The notes: generated by a model from the letters alone, not told the origin. Positions 25,044 through 34,957 are shown, numbered from the stretch's first letter. The stretch is DNA of 64,000 bases from an uncultured Alphaproteobacteria bacterium (GCA_902595425.1 CACJPV010000001.1:62001-126000), one strand, 5' to 3'. Numbers and translations: made by a program.

Positions 25044-25895
25044 TTATTCTCCGAGTAAAGAGTCATCCAAAATAGACGTATCATAAGCTGAATAAGAGTG
25101 CCAACCATTAACGGTTTGATCATAATCGATAACACTTCCTGTAACTAGCCCTGACTCTTCAGAGCAAAAATAAGCTGCGGCTCTTGCAACATCAATTGGT
25201 TTTGTGAGTCTTTTGAAAGGGACTTTTGCCTCAGCTTTTTTAAGCCAATCCTCACCTCCATCATGAAATTTTTTTTGAATTGTGTCTTCCCCAGGTGTGT
25301 CAGTCCATCCTATATTTAATGCATTAACCCTAATTTTATGTCCTGAAACGCCATTAGCTACATTTTTAGTTATAATTGCAAGAGCTGCTTTAGATCCACT
25401 GTATGCTGTTAAAAAAGGCATTCCACTATACATGGCCATAGATAATACATTCAAAATTGTTCCTTGAATTTTTTCTCTTATCATTATTTTTATTGACTCT
25501 TGCATTAATAAAAATGGAGCTCTTGTATTAATATTAAAGTTTTGATTATAATTATCAATTGAAGTACTCAATATAGTGCCTCTTTCTGTAAAGCCAGCTA
25601 CATTTATTAGAGAATTAATTTTTCCAAAAGTAGCATCAGTTTTCTTAACAATATTTTGACATTCTTCCACTTCATTTAAATCTGCTTTTACATAAATACA
25701 TTTACATCCAATAGACTCAATTTCAGATTTAACTTGAAATCCTTTTTTTTCATTTCTACCGCAAATTGTAATTCCTGCTGCGCCCCTGTGAGCTAATAGT
25801 TTTGCAGTTTCAGCACCACTTCCCTGTGTACTTCCAGTAATAATAATAATTTTATCTTTATATTGTTTTGATAATTCAGGAATATATTGGTTCAT
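25044..25895 (-). CDS. short-chain dehydrogenase/reductase
   Basis: A 283-residue SDR with the cofactor motif TGSTQGSGAETA near the N-terminus, an NVAG stretch, and a catalytic Tyr/Lys pair in YSGSKAALA. A serine is expected in MAMYSG just upstream. The C-terminal EESGLVTGSVIDYDQT is typical of the classical SDR fold. It lies 15 bases after an inositol-dehydrogenase-like gene on the same strand and is part of a sugar-dehydrogenase group. The substrate is unknown; a polyol or a sugar intermediate is likely from context. Confidence 0.85.
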   Translation of the reverse strand: MNQYIPELSKQYKDKIIIITGSTQGSGAETAKLLAHRGAAGITICGRNEKKGFQVKSEIESIGCKCIYVKADLNEVEECQNIVKKTDATFGKINSLINVAGFTERGTILSTSIDNYNQNFNINTRAPFLLMQESIKIMIREKIQGTILNVLSMAMYSGMPFLTAYSGSKAALAIITKNVANGVSGHKIRVNALNIGWTDTPGEDTIQKKFHDGGEDWLKKAEAKVPFKRLTKPIDVARAAAYFCSEESGLVTGSVIDYDQTVNGWHSYSAYDTSILDDSLLGE

Positions 25896-25910
25896 GACAT
25901 CTCCTATATA

Positions 25911-26915
25911 TTAAGAATAGTCTACCTTAACAACTGATTTTGAATTAAAGGAATCATAAGCTGCATTGGCCAAGATTAGAGCATTTCTTCCATCATCAAA
26001 AGTAACTTTTGATTTTTCATTATTTTTTATTGTTTTAATAAACTCATTTAATTGATCAGTATATGCTTGCTGATATCTTTCTATAAAAAAATTATAAATG
26101 GGCTCTCTACTAGAAGTTTGTATTGATGAAAATTTTTCAACTGATGTTGGTGTTTGATTTCCTGAAATCATCATACCTTTACTTCCAAAAATTTCTACTC
26201 TTTGATCATATCCATATACAGCTCGACGAGAATTATTGATATGAATTAAAACCCCAGTTTTTGATTTTAAAATAAACATTGCCGTATCAAAATCTTTTGC
26301 TTTTTTTACATTTTCATCAAACAAATTATCTCCAAAAGCTGTAACCTCTTCAATTGGATCATCGCCTAAAATAAATCTTGAAAGGTCAAAGTCGTGAATA
26401 GTAGTATCTCGAAAAAAACCTCCTGCAGCATTTAGGTAATCAAGTCCTGGAGGCGCTGGATCACGACTAGATATAATAATCATTTCTAAATCACCTATTT
26501 CTCCATTTAATCGAGCTTGTTGAAGCTTTGCATGACTGTTATCAAAACGTCGATTAAAACCAATTTGAATAATATTAGACTTTCCAGAAATTTTTTTTCT
26601 ACATTCGTTTACCTTGTTGATGTCCAGATCTATTGGTTTTTCACACAAAATAGATTTATTTGCTTCAGTACCCATAATTAAAAATTCTGTATGAGTGGGA
26701 GTCGCTGAAGCAATTAAAATTGCATCAACTTCTTCGTTATTAATTGCCTCAAGAGGCGTTTGTGTAATTTTTGCATTATTTTCTTCAGCAACTTTTGAAG
26801 CAGATTCAGTATTAACGTCATAAACAAATTTTAAATTAGCATATGGATTTTCATTAATAATTTTTGCATGCATCTTTCCAATTCTTCCAGCACCTAATAA
26901 AGCAAAATTAATCAT
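25911..26915 (-). CDS. iolG: inositol 2-dehydrogenase-like Gfo/Idh/MocA oxidoreductase
   Basis: A 334-residue NAD-dependent oxidoreductase. The Rossmann motif is LLGAGRIGKMHAKII and the catalytic lysine lies in LCEKPIDLD; a GGFFRDTTIHDFDLSRF segment carries the Asp and His typical of myo-inositol 2-dehydrogenases. The length fits IolG. Substrates of this subfamily include myo- and scyllo-inositol and several sugars, so the symbol is provisional. It is flanked by another Gfo/Idh/MocA gene and SDR genes but by no iolBCDE genes, which weakens a full inositol pathway reading. Confidence 0.78.
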   Translation of the reverse strand: MINFALLGAGRIGKMHAKIINENPYANLKFVYDVNTESASKVAEENNAKITQTPLEAINNEEVDAILIASATPTHTEFLIMGTEANKSILCEKPIDLDINKVNECRKKISGKSNIIQIGFNRRFDNSHAKLQQARLNGEIGDLEMIIISSRDPAPPGLDYLNAAGGFFRDTTIHDFDLSRFILGDDPIEEVTAFGDNLFDENVKKAKDFDTAMFILKSKTGVLIHINNSRRAVYGYDQRVEIFGSKGMMISGNQTPTSVEKFSSIQTSSREPIYNFFIERYQQAYTDQLNEFIKTIKNNEKSKVTFDDGRNALILANAAYDSFNSKSVVKVDYS

Positions 26916-26957
26916 AATTTCTTAGAGCAGATATAATAATTAAAATCAAGGTTTAAA

Positions 26958-28157
26958 CTAAACTTTAATCCACTTGGAATTTAAGTTAGATGATTTTTTT
27001 GCAGCATAAATAAACTTAATTCCCTTCACTCCATCTTCTATATTTGGATGAATCAGATTTAAATTTTTTTGTTTTTTAAAGGCATGTATAGACTCAGCAA
27101 ATTCTGTGTAAATATTTGCAAAAGCTTCAAAGAAACCTTCTGGATGACCTGCTGCAACACGCGAGGACTTTAATGATAAATTGCTTACATTGTTGCTTGC
27201 TCGTGTTACGAGTTGTGTTGGTTTATTCAATAAAGTAAATTTTATATAATTCGGATCATCTTGAAACCATTCTACTGCTCCTTTAGTTCCATAAACTCTA
27301 ATTTTAAGTCCATTCTCACCACCAGTAGCTGCAGATGAAACCCAAATTGAACCTCTCGCTTTATTATTTAATCTTAATGTTAAAAAAGCATTATCATCAA
27401 CTGTAATTTCTTCTGATAAAGAACTTACTTCTGCTGAAACTTCTTTTACTTCCAAACCGGTAACGTATCTTAAAAGATGATATGCATGTGTACCAATTTC
27501 GGATAATATCATTGAAGGTCCAGACATTTTCTTATCGAGTCTCCATTTTAAGATGTTTTTTTCATCTTTCTTTTTAACTGCAACTGTATATCCTTGAGGA
27601 TATTCAACATTAATTAGTTTTACTTTTCCAATTTTATTTTTTGAAACTAATTCTTTTGCTTCCCTTAACATAGGGTAAGCAGAATAATTATGAGTGAGTG
27701 CAAAAATGATATTATTTTTTTTTACAATTTTTTCCAGAGCTTCAGCATCTTTAATATTTGCAGTAAGTGGTTTATCACAAATTACATGGACTTTGTTTTC
27801 AGCAAAAGATCTTGCTATTTTATAATGATCACCTGATGGGGTCATTATACCTACTGCCTCTATACCATCACTTCTTTTAGATTCCTTTTCTGCCATAATT
27901 TTATAATCGTTATAACAACGTTGAGGATCTAAACCGAGTGATAGTCCAAACTCCATAGATTTTTCTTTATTCCTAGAAAAAACTCCAGCAACTGTCTCAA
28001 ATCTATTATCAAACCTTGAAGCTAATCTATGCGTGTAGCCAATAAATGAATTGGGACCACCACCAATAAAACCAATTTTAATTTTTTTATCAAAATTAAG
28101 CTGATCATTTCTTAGTAAGTTTAATTTTCCGAAAACAATTTTTTGTTTTTTTTTCAT
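26958..28157 (-). CDS. Gfo/Idh/MocA family oxidoreductase
   Basis: A 399-residue dehydrogenase with the N-terminal NAD site IGFIGGGPNSFIGYTHR and the catalytic lysine motif VICDKPLTANIKDA. The C-terminal half is a long substrate domain (LSEIGTHAYHLLRYVTG, AAGHPEGFFEAFANIY), as in MviM-like glucose-fructose oxidoreductase relatives. The start overlaps the SDR stop by one base (TAATG), so the two are translationally coupled. It probably oxidises a sugar or sugar acid in the same route as its neighbours. The exact substrate is not visible. Confidence 0.85.
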   Translation of the reverse strand: MKKKQKIVFGKLNLLRNDQLNFDKKIKIGFIGGGPNSFIGYTHRLASRFDNRFETVAGVFSRNKEKSMEFGLSLGLDPQRCYNDYKIMAEKESKRSDGIEAVGIMTPSGDHYKIARSFAENKVHVICDKPLTANIKDAEALEKIVKKNNIIFALTHNYSAYPMLREAKELVSKNKIGKVKLINVEYPQGYTVAVKKKDEKNILKWRLDKKMSGPSMILSEIGTHAYHLLRYVTGLEVKEVSAEVSSLSEEITVDDNAFLTLRLNNKARGSIWVSSAATGGENGLKIRVYGTKGAVEWFQDDPNYIKFTLLNKPTQLVTRASNNVSNLSLKSSRVAAGHPEGFFEAFANIYTEFAESIHAFKKQKNLNLIHPNIEDGVKGIKFIYAAKKSSNLNSKWIKV

Positions 28158-28924
28158 TAATTTACTATTCCTCCATCAACAATATAATTTTGTGCTGTAC
28201 AACCTGCACTTTGATCAGAGGCAAAAAATAACACAACTCTGGATATATCTTCTGGCAAAAGCATTCTTTTAATACATTGGCTTTTTAATTGTTCTTTTTC
28301 AATCTCAGGCGTAAGCCATAATTCTCTCTGACGTTCAGTTATAATCCATCCGGGAACTACTGAATTTACTCGAATATTAAATTCTCCTAAATCTCGAGCA
28401 ATAGTTCTAGTTAAACCCATAATTGCAGATTTGGCAGTTGTATAGCCAGGCATATTTCCTTGTGCCAACATCCATGAAAAACTTCCTATATTGATAATTT
28501 TTCCATCTCCTAATTTTTTCATATCTTTATAAACTGATTGAATAGCAAAAAAATAATGTTTTAAATTTATATTCATTCTGTCATCCCACATTTCTTCAGT
28601 AACACTGTCTATAGAGTGTCTTTCATCATTAGCTGCATTATTCACAAGAACTGAAATTAAACCTAATTCTTCTCTAATTTGATTTATATTGGATTTTAAT
28701 TCTTTCACATTTGTAACATCACAATGTTTAAAAACGAGGGTATTTTTTAAATTCCCTAAGTTTTTAACTAACTCAACACCTAGATTTTTTTCTTTATCTA
28801 AAAAAGCCACTTTTGAACCTTGTTGTAGAAAATGTTCAACTATTGATGCGCCTATTCCAGACGCGCCTCCAGAAATAACAACTACCTTATTTTGTAAAGA
28901 GGGGTAATTAGCTACTTCATTCAT
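28157..28924 (-). CDS. short-chain dehydrogenase/reductase
   Basis: A 255-residue SDR with VVISGGASGIGASIVEHF as cofactor site, VNNAANDERHS, a catalytic Ser in INIGSFSW and Tyr/Lys in YTTAKSAIMG, and the usual VNSVVPGWI segment. It is the first gene of the minus-strand sugar dehydrogenase group and is divergent from a UxaA-family dehydratase with only 44 bases between the chosen starts. Members close to this pattern act on L-fucose, L-rhamnose or L-arabinose; the true substrate is unknown here. Confidence 0.86.
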   Translation of the reverse strand: MNEVANYPSLQNKVVVISGGASGIGASIVEHFLQQGSKVAFLDKEKNLGVELVKNLGNLKNTLVFKHCDVTNVKELKSNINQIREELGLISVLVNNAANDERHSIDSVTEEMWDDRMNINLKHYFFAIQSVYKDMKKLGDGKIINIGSFSWMLAQGNMPGYTTAKSAIMGLTRTIARDLGEFNIRVNSVVPGWIITERQRELWLTPEIEKEQLKSQCIKRMLLPEDISRVVLFFASDQSAGCTAQNYIVDGGIVN

Positions 28925-28968
28925 AAATAAAATTGATAAAATTTAGTTATCGATTAATAATTATCATA

Positions 28969-30468
28969 ATGTTTAATATAATCAAATTAAATGCTGAAGA
29001 TAATGTTGCAGTTGCAACAATGAATATACCACCTGGTTCTTTTATTAATAAAGATTTAACAACTTCTGGAAAGATTCCTTACGGACACAAAATCAGTTTA
29101 AAAACTATAAATAAAGGTGAATTAATTTTAAAGTATGGACAGATTATTGGGATTGCAACAGATAAAATTAAAAAGGGATCTCATGTTCATTCACACAATA
29201 TGTCATTTCATGAATTCAACAGAATTTTTAAGAAACATAAAAAAATTCCACAAAAAACCAATCATGAAAGTAAATTTTTCAAAGGATATAAAAGAAATAA
29301 TGAAAAAGTAGGAACTAGAAATTATATTGGTCTGATTAGCACTGTAAATTGCTCTGCAACAGTAGTTAAAAAAATTGCTGAAAAAGTAAATGTATATTTA
29401 AATGAAAATACATATGAAAATATAGATGGAGCAGTCTGTCTTAAACATTCATCTGGTTGTGGAATGAATACTTCTGGGAAAGGCATGAGTGTTTTTAATA
29501 GAACAATTGAAGGTTTTAAAAATCATCAAAATTTTGGAAAAGTATTTGTTATTGGACTTGGTTGTGAATGTGCTCAAATTTCACTTTATCAAGAAAATAA
29601 ATTTAATGATGACATTGAATATTTAAACATTCAAGATGAAGGTGGGACTAATAATGTTATAGATTTTGTTTTCAAAAAAATAATTAACGATTTAGAAAAA
29701 ATAAATTCAATTAAGAGAACTAATGCATCATTATCAAAACTTAACCTTGCTCTACAATGTGGAGGTTCTGATTCCTACTCAGGAATAACAGCAAATCCTG
29801 CTTTAGGAATTGCTACTGATCTATTAATAGAGCATGGAGGGAGTGCAATTTTATCTGAAACACCTGAGATTTATGGTGCTGAACATTTGTTAATAGAAAG
29901 AGCTACAAGCGATAAAATAATAAAAAAAATAAATGATCAAATTTCTTGGTGGAAGAAATATACTGAAATTAATGAAGGAAGTTTAGATAACAATCCCTCA
30001 CCAGGAAATAAAAAAGGTGGACTTACAACTATTTTAGAAAAATCTTTGGGGGCGATTACTAAAGGAGGAAATTCACCATTGATTGATGCGCTTGATTATG
30101 GTGAACAAATTTCAAAGCATGGATTTCAATTTATGGACTCTCCAGGATACGATCCAGTTTCAGTGACTGGGCAAGTTGCTTCAGGTGCAAACTTAATCTG
30201 CTTTACAACAGGAAGAGGTTCTTGCTTTGGATTTAAACCTACTCCTAGTTTAAAAATTGCTACAAATACAAATATGTTTAATAAACTAGAAGAGGATATG
30301 GATATTAACGCTGGCACTATTATGGATGGTATAAATTCTGTTGAGGAGGTTGGAAAACAAATATTCAATCAGCTTATTGAGGTTGCATCAGGTAAAAAGA
30401 CTAAAAGTGAGATCAACGGATATGGAGATGATGAATTTAATCCATGGATAATTGGTGCAACCATGTAA
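28969..30468 (+). CDS. altronate/galactarate dehydratase family protein (UxaA/GarD)
   Basis: A 499-residue protein with an N-terminal SAF domain (about 1-85, IPYGHKISL) and the long UxaA/GarD catalytic part. Conserved stretches are GTRNYIGLISTVNCSATV, HSSGCGMNTSG, GLGCECAQ, CGGSDSYSGITANPALG and FTTGRGSCFGFKPTPSLK. The family dehydrates sugar acids (altronate, galactarate and relatives) with an Fe or Fe-S centre. I chose the ATG at 28969 because the upstream extension is a run of Ile and Leu unlike the family. It is divergent from the SDR group, suggesting that the sugar is first oxidised, then dehydrated. Confidence 0.85.
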   Translation: MFNIIKLNAEDNVAVATMNIPPGSFINKDLTTSGKIPYGHKISLKTINKGELILKYGQIIGIATDKIKKGSHVHSHNMSFHEFNRIFKKHKKIPQKTNHESKFFKGYKRNNEKVGTRNYIGLISTVNCSATVVKKIAEKVNVYLNENTYENIDGAVCLKHSSGCGMNTSGKGMSVFNRTIEGFKNHQNFGKVFVIGLGCECAQISLYQENKFNDDIEYLNIQDEGGTNNVIDFVFKKIINDLEKINSIKRTNASLSKLNLALQCGGSDSYSGITANPALGIATDLLIEHGGSAILSETPEIYGAEHLLIERATSDKIIKKINDQISWWKKYTEINEGSLDNNPSPGNKKGGLTTILEKSLGAITKGGNSPLIDALDYGEQISKHGFQFMDSPGYDPVSVTGQVASGANLICFTTGRGSCFGFKPTPSLKIATNTNMFNKLEEDMDINAGTIMDGINSVEEVGKQIFNQLIEVASGKKTKSEINGYGDDEFNPWIIGATM

Positions 30469-30503
30469 ATTAATTTATGTTTTATTAATAACGTAAATAT
30501 TAG

Positions 30504-31652
30504 CTACAATCTGCCATTAAATGAGTTTTGATACAATTCTTCAAAGTCTGATACCTCTAAAGCTACAGGATTACCTCCTGTGGAAGGGTCTTCTTTTGCC
30601 ATTATGCTCATTTTCTTTATTCGTGAGTCGTCATTTATTAGTTCTTTTAGTGTATGAGGGATTGATAACTTTTCTCTTAAATCCAAAATCCAGTTCATAA
30701 AACCATCAAATGAATAATCAGATAAATTTAAATATCTGGATAAAGATATCATTTTATCTTCAATAACATTTCTATTTCTTTTCAAAACATAAGGCATGAA
30801 AACAGCGTTAGTTAAACCATGATGAGTATTATAAATTGCACCAACTGGATGACTTAATGAGTGAATGGCTCCTAAACCTTTTTGAAAGGCTATTGATCCC
30901 ATTGATGATGCAGCTAACATATTACCTCTTGCTTCTATATCGTTACCATCTTCGTAAGCTCTTATTAAAAAATTGTTTACAATACTCATACCCTCTAATG
31001 CAATTCCTTGAGATAAAGGATGAAAGAAGTTCGAACTATAAGCTTCAAGGCAATGAGCTAAAGCATCCATTCCTGTAAAAGCAGTAAGATTTTTAGGGAG
31101 AGGTAAAGTCAATTCAGGGTCAAGAATTACTAATGATGGGAGCATTTTAGGATGAAAAATTATTTTTTTTTCCTTTGTTTCTTCATTAGTATAAACTCCA
31201 GCTCGACCAGTTTCAGAACCTGTACCGGCTGTAGTTGGTACAGCAATAATTGGTTTAATTACATTGCTATCTGCTCTAGTCCAATAGTCTCCGATATCCT
31301 CGAAGTCCCATAATGGTCTAGTCTGTCCAGCCATAAAAGCAATTCCTTTACCAACATCCATACCTGAGCCTCCGCCAACAGCAATTACACCATCATGAGA
31401 ATTCGCATTAAAATTTAAGACTCCCTCTTCAACATTTTTTCCAGTAGGATTTGATTGAACTTCACTAAAAATATTAGCTTTCTTACTTAGTGAGTCATTT
31501 ATTTTGATAATTATGTTTGTTTTTAAAATACCAGGATCTGTTACGATTAATGGATTTTTTATGTTTAAACTATCACAAGCTTTTTGAATTTCATCTATTC
31601 TTTTTTCACCAAACCAAATACTCGTTGGATAATTCCAGTTCATTGACATCAT
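30504..31652 (-). CDS. iron-containing alcohol dehydrogenase
   Basis: A 382-residue group III alcohol dehydrogenase. Marks are GGGSGMDVGKGIAF for NAD(P), PTTAGTGSETG, and the metal-binding stretch GLGAIHSLSHPVGAIYNTHHG with three His. The N-terminal segment is short; MSMNW at the third Met is an alternative start. It lies 5 bases after an aldehyde dehydrogenase gene in the same operon, so an alcohol-aldehyde-acid sequence on a short-chain substrate is likely. Lactaldehyde, glycolaldehyde or ethanol are the usual substrates of the family. Confidence 0.86.
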   Translation of the reverse strand: MMSMNWNYPTSIWFGEKRIDEIQKACDSLNIKNPLIVTDPGILKTNIIIKINDSLSKKANIFSEVQSNPTGKNVEEGVLNFNANSHDGVIAVGGGSGMDVGKGIAFMAGQTRPLWDFEDIGDYWTRADSNVIKPIIAVPTTAGTGSETGRAGVYTNEETKEKKIIFHPKMLPSLVILDPELTLPLPKNLTAFTGMDALAHCLEAYSSNFFHPLSQGIALEGMSIVNNFLIRAYEDGNDIEARGNMLAASSMGSIAFQKGLGAIHSLSHPVGAIYNTHHGLTNAVFMPYVLKRNRNVIEDKMISLSRYLNLSDYSFDGFMNWILDLREKLSIPHTLKELINDDSRIKKMSIMAKEDPSTGGNPVALEVSDFEELYQNSFNGRL

Positions 31653-31657
31653 ATCAA

Positions 31658-33037
31658 TTATACTTTCCTTAAATGATAACTTTTAGCGCGAGTCAAATGA
31701 TCAAATCCTAATACTGATAATGTAACCCCCATACCAGTATCTTTAACTCCAGTCCAAGCCAGTCCTGGATCTAAGTAGTCACATCTATTCATAAAAAATG
31801 TACCTGTTTGAATTTTATTGCCAAATTGGGTTGCAAAATTTTTGTCTGAGGTCCAAATACTAGCAGTTAAACCATAAGGACTATCATTCATCAATTTTTC
31901 TGCTTCATCATCATTCTTAACCTTCATAATGCCTACAGTGGGACCAAAAGTTTCTTCCATCATAAATTCCATACTATGATCAACATTTATAAGTGCTGAT
32001 GGGGATACATAACAATTATCAGAATTATCAATTTTAAACTTAGACTCGTCAATTATATTTTTAGCCCCATTATTTATAGCTTTGGATACTTGATTACGTA
32101 TATTATCAGCTGCACTTTGTCTTACTACAGGACCAAGATTAGTAGAAATATCTAGTGGATCGTTTAGGATATATTTTTCAGTTTGAACTTTAAAAGCATC
32201 AACAAAGTTATCAAAAATTTTTTCATCAACATAAATTCTCTCAATACCGCAACAAGATTGGCCAGAATTATAATAGGATCCATCAACTAAATTTTCAACT
32301 GCATGATCAAAATTACAATCAGCCTTAACATATGCAGGATCTTTTCCACCTAACTCTAAACCAGCCCCAATAAATCTTGTTCCTATAGCTTTTTTGACTT
32401 CTATCCCTCCTGAAACAGAGCCTGTAAATAAAACATGATCAACACGACTATCAGCAATAACTTTTGAAGTAGAAGAATGATCTAAGTGTAAAATTTGAAA
32501 AACATTTTTAGGTAAACCTGCCTTTTCTGATGCCTTTAGTAGCTGTTCAGCACATAAAGGTGTTTGAGAAGAATGTTTTAATATTACGCAGTTACCAGCA
32601 AGTAAACTTGGCACTATTGAATTTACAGAAGTATTGTAGGGATAATTCCAAGGTGCAATGACAAAAATTGTTCCTAGTGGATCTTTTGCAATAAAATTAT
32701 CAAACTCACTATCATTCTTAGAAATAACTTTTTGCAAGGCTTTATCAGCATTATCAATCATATATTTTGCTCTTTCTTCAAAGCCACGCATTTCACCTGC
32801 ACATTGCGATAAAGGTCTTCCCATCTGCCTACATAACTCTTCTTCTATTTCATTATTATTAGATAAAAAGCTCTCAACAAAATTAGAAATCAAACTTTTC
32901 CTATCTTCTAAACTTGTGCTTTTCCATTTTATTTTTGATTGATCTGATAACTCAAGAGCATGTTCAATTTCATTTGCGCTTGCATATGGTCTTTCTACGT
33001 AAATTGTATTGTCTATAGGTGAAATAGTTTTAAGCAT
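31658..33037 (-). CDS. NAD(P)-dependent aldehyde dehydrogenase
   Basis: A 459-residue aldehyde dehydrogenase with NAD site features in FTGSVSGGIEVK, the general base Glu in LELGGKDPAYV and the nucleophilic Cys in YNSGQSCCGIER. The C-terminal GVKDTGMG replaces the more common FGGxKxSGxG form seen in the other aldehyde dehydrogenases in this window, indicating a separate subfamily. It is first in a two-gene unit with an iron-type alcohol dehydrogenase and is divergent from an SDR gene. Confidence 0.87.
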   Translation of the reverse strand: MLKTISPIDNTIYVERPYASANEIEHALELSDQSKIKWKSTSLEDRKSLISNFVESFLSNNNEIEEELCRQMGRPLSQCAGEMRGFEERAKYMIDNADKALQKVISKNDSEFDNFIAKDPLGTIFVIAPWNYPYNTSVNSIVPSLLAGNCVILKHSSQTPLCAEQLLKASEKAGLPKNVFQILHLDHSSTSKVIADSRVDHVLFTGSVSGGIEVKKAIGTRFIGAGLELGGKDPAYVKADCNFDHAVENLVDGSYYNSGQSCCGIERIYVDEKIFDNFVDAFKVQTEKYILNDPLDISTNLGPVVRQSAADNIRNQVSKAINNGAKNIIDESKFKIDNSDNCYVSPSALINVDHSMEFMMEETFGPTVGIMKVKNDDEAEKLMNDSPYGLTASIWTSDKNFATQFGNKIQTGTFFMNRCDYLDPGLAWTGVKDTGMGVTLSVLGFDHLTRAKSYHLRKV

Positions 33038-33095
33038 GTTTACGATTTAGTGATTTTAAGTTATTAAATCAAATGATTTTTTATTATTTAAAAAA

Positions 33096-33842
33096 ATGAA
33101 ACTAAAATTTAAAGGTAAAATAGCTTTAGTCACCGGGGGTTCAGGTGGAATTGGCCTAGATATATCAAAAAAGCTAATAAAATTAAAAATCAAGGTTTTG
33201 ATACTTGATATTAATAAACCCAAATTCAGCAATAATAAATACATATACTTTGAAAAGGTAGATTTGAATAATGAAAAAGAGATTAATGAAGTCATGCGTA
33301 AGTTTATAATGAAGCATAAAAGAATAGATTATATTGTTAATGCTGCCGGTGTATTGTGGTTTGATAAAGATTTAGGTTTAGAAAAAATTCAAACTAATAT
33401 TTGGGATAAAGTTTTTTCAATAAATTTAAAATCAATGGTTATTCTATTAAAAAATGTACTGCCAAATATGAAAAAGAATAAATTTGGTTCAATTGTAAAC
33501 ATATCCTCTATTGATGCCTTAAGTGGAGATGATAAACCACAAGAAGCTTATGGAGCCTCAAAAGCAGCGATGATTAGATTATCAAAATCTATAGCTATTC
33601 AATACGCTAGTAAAAATATTCGCTCAAATACTATATTACCAGGACCAATTGATACACCAATGCAGAAAAGATGGAAAAAAAATCCAATAGCTAAAAAAAA
33701 TTTAAGTAAAATTATACCACTTCAAAGAGTTGGAAAGCCTGAAAACATATCAGACACAGTATTGTTTTTATTGAGTGAACAAAGTTCTTTTATTACTGGA
33801 ACAGAAATAATTGTGGACGGTGGTCTAAAAGCGAGACCTTAA
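33096..33842 (+). CDS. short-chain dehydrogenase/reductase
   Basis: A 248-residue SDR with cofactor site VTGGSGGIGLDI, the NAAG motif, a catalytic Ser in VNISSIDAL, YGASKAA for Tyr and Lys, and a C-terminal GTEIIVDGGL. It stands alone on the plus strand between the aldehyde dehydrogenase operon and the convergent TRAP transporter genes, ending at a strong hairpin. The N-terminal third is unusually rich in lysine and isoleucine, in line with the A/T bias rather than a special function. The substrate is unknown. Confidence 0.85.
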   Translation: MKLKFKGKIALVTGGSGGIGLDISKKLIKLKIKVLILDINKPKFSNNKYIYFEKVDLNNEKEINEVMRKFIMKHKRIDYIVNAAGVLWFDKDLGLEKIQTNIWDKVFSINLKSMVILLKNVLPNMKKNKFGSIVNISSIDALSGDDKPQEAYGASKAAMIRLSKSIAIQYASKNIRSNTILPGPIDTPMQKRWKKNPIAKKNLSKIIPLQRVGKPENISDTVLFLLSEQSSFITGTEIIVDGGLKARP

Positions 33843-33866
33843 AGCATCTCGATTAACGAGATGCTT
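33842..33866. terminator. bidirectional hairpin between SDR and TRAP genes
   Basis: A perfect 10-bp stem (AAGCATCTCG and complement) with a 5-base loop ATTAA, beginning in the SDR stop codon and lying 20 bases past the TRAP binding-protein stop on the other strand. Placement between two convergent genes points to termination in both directions. Confidence 0.75.
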
Positions 33867-33886
33867 AAATTAAAAATTCAGATCAA

Positions 33887-34957
33887 TTATCTATAAGGAT
33901 AACCAGCTTTATCCATTGTAGCTGCATATAATTTAAATGCCTCAACAACTTTTCCACTTCTTGGACTTTGACTTGCAACTTCATCCCAAAATCCTGAAGC
34001 ATCTTTAACAACCTGGCTCCACTCATTGGAAGGTATGCTTGTGAGCTCCATCTTTTTACCGTTAACACGAAGATCTGCCTCTCCACCCCAATACCATACT
34101 TGTCTGTAGTAATGTGATTGATCGATCGACATTTTAAATAATTCTTGAAGTTTTGGAGATAACTTTTCCCAACTCTTTGAATTAGCAAAATATGAACCAA
34201 ACCAAGCCCCTGTAACAGAATTTGTTAGAGCATAGTTGCATATATCAGCCCATCCAACTTCATATGCTTCTGTGAATCCACACCAACATACTCCATCAAG
34301 TTCACCAGTTTGCATTGCAACCTCAACATCATCCCAAGGAACGATTACAGGAATTAAACCATACTTAGCCATGAAACGTCCAGCTGTAGGAACACCAAAA
34401 ACTCTTAGACCTTTCATGTCTGCTAGAGATCTAACTGGTTTATTAACTGTAAATAAATGACAAGGGTCCCAAGCACTAGTACTAAGCCAAGTAACATTAT
34501 CTACTTCACCATAAGCTTCTGCCCAAATATTATCTAATCCATAATATTTAAACATTGCAGGGACATCTAAGCTGTAACGAGTTGCAAATGGAAAATATCC
34601 ACCAAATACAGAGATATCAACTGGGGACCCCATTGTTGCATCATCACTCTGTACGGCATCAATAGTGCCAGCTTGCATTGCTCTGAATAATTCATCAGTT
34701 GGAACTAATTGATCAGCATAATATAGTTCGATTTCCATCTCGCCATGAGCTGCTTTGTTAAATGCTTCAATTTGTGGAAGCACAACATGCGCTCCTAAAG
34801 GAGCACCAGAATAAGTCTGAAGTCTCCATTTAATCGGATTGGTTGCTGCGTATGCGTATGGTGCTGCTAATGTTGAAGCACCGATAGCTCCTGCAGAAAC
34901 TAAACTCGCTTTTTTTAAAAATTCACGTCTTTTAGTGATATTTTTTTTATTTTTCAT
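33887..34957 (-). CDS. TRAP transporter substrate-binding protein (DctP family)
   Basis: A 356-residue periplasmic binding protein with a Tat-like signal (KRREFLKKASLVSAGAIGA, cleavage near APYAYA). The body shows the DctP pattern: VVLPQIEAFNKAAHGEMEIE, DELFRAMQAGTIDAVQSDD, LADMKGLRVFGVPTAGRFM with the conserved Arg that binds the ligand carboxylate, and VPWDDVEVAMQTGELDGV. A good Shine-Dalgarno sequence (AGGAGG) precedes the ATG. It lies just downstream of the two membrane subunit genes. The ligand is probably an organic acid; this subgroup binds keto acids or related compounds, but the substrate cannot be read directly. Confidence 0.88.
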   Translation of the reverse strand: MKNKKNITKRREFLKKASLVSAGAIGASTLAAPYAYAATNPIKWRLQTYSGAPLGAHVVLPQIEAFNKAAHGEMEIELYYADQLVPTDELFRAMQAGTIDAVQSDDATMGSPVDISVFGGYFPFATRYSLDVPAMFKYYGLDNIWAEAYGEVDNVTWLSTSAWDPCHLFTVNKPVRSLADMKGLRVFGVPTAGRFMAKYGLIPVIVPWDDVEVAMQTGELDGVCWCGFTEAYEVGWADICNYALTNSVTGAWFGSYFANSKSWEKLSPKLQELFKMSIDQSHYYRQVWYWGGEADLRVNGKKMELTSIPSNEWSQVVKDASGFWDEVASQSPRSGKVVEAFKLYAATMDKAGYPYR

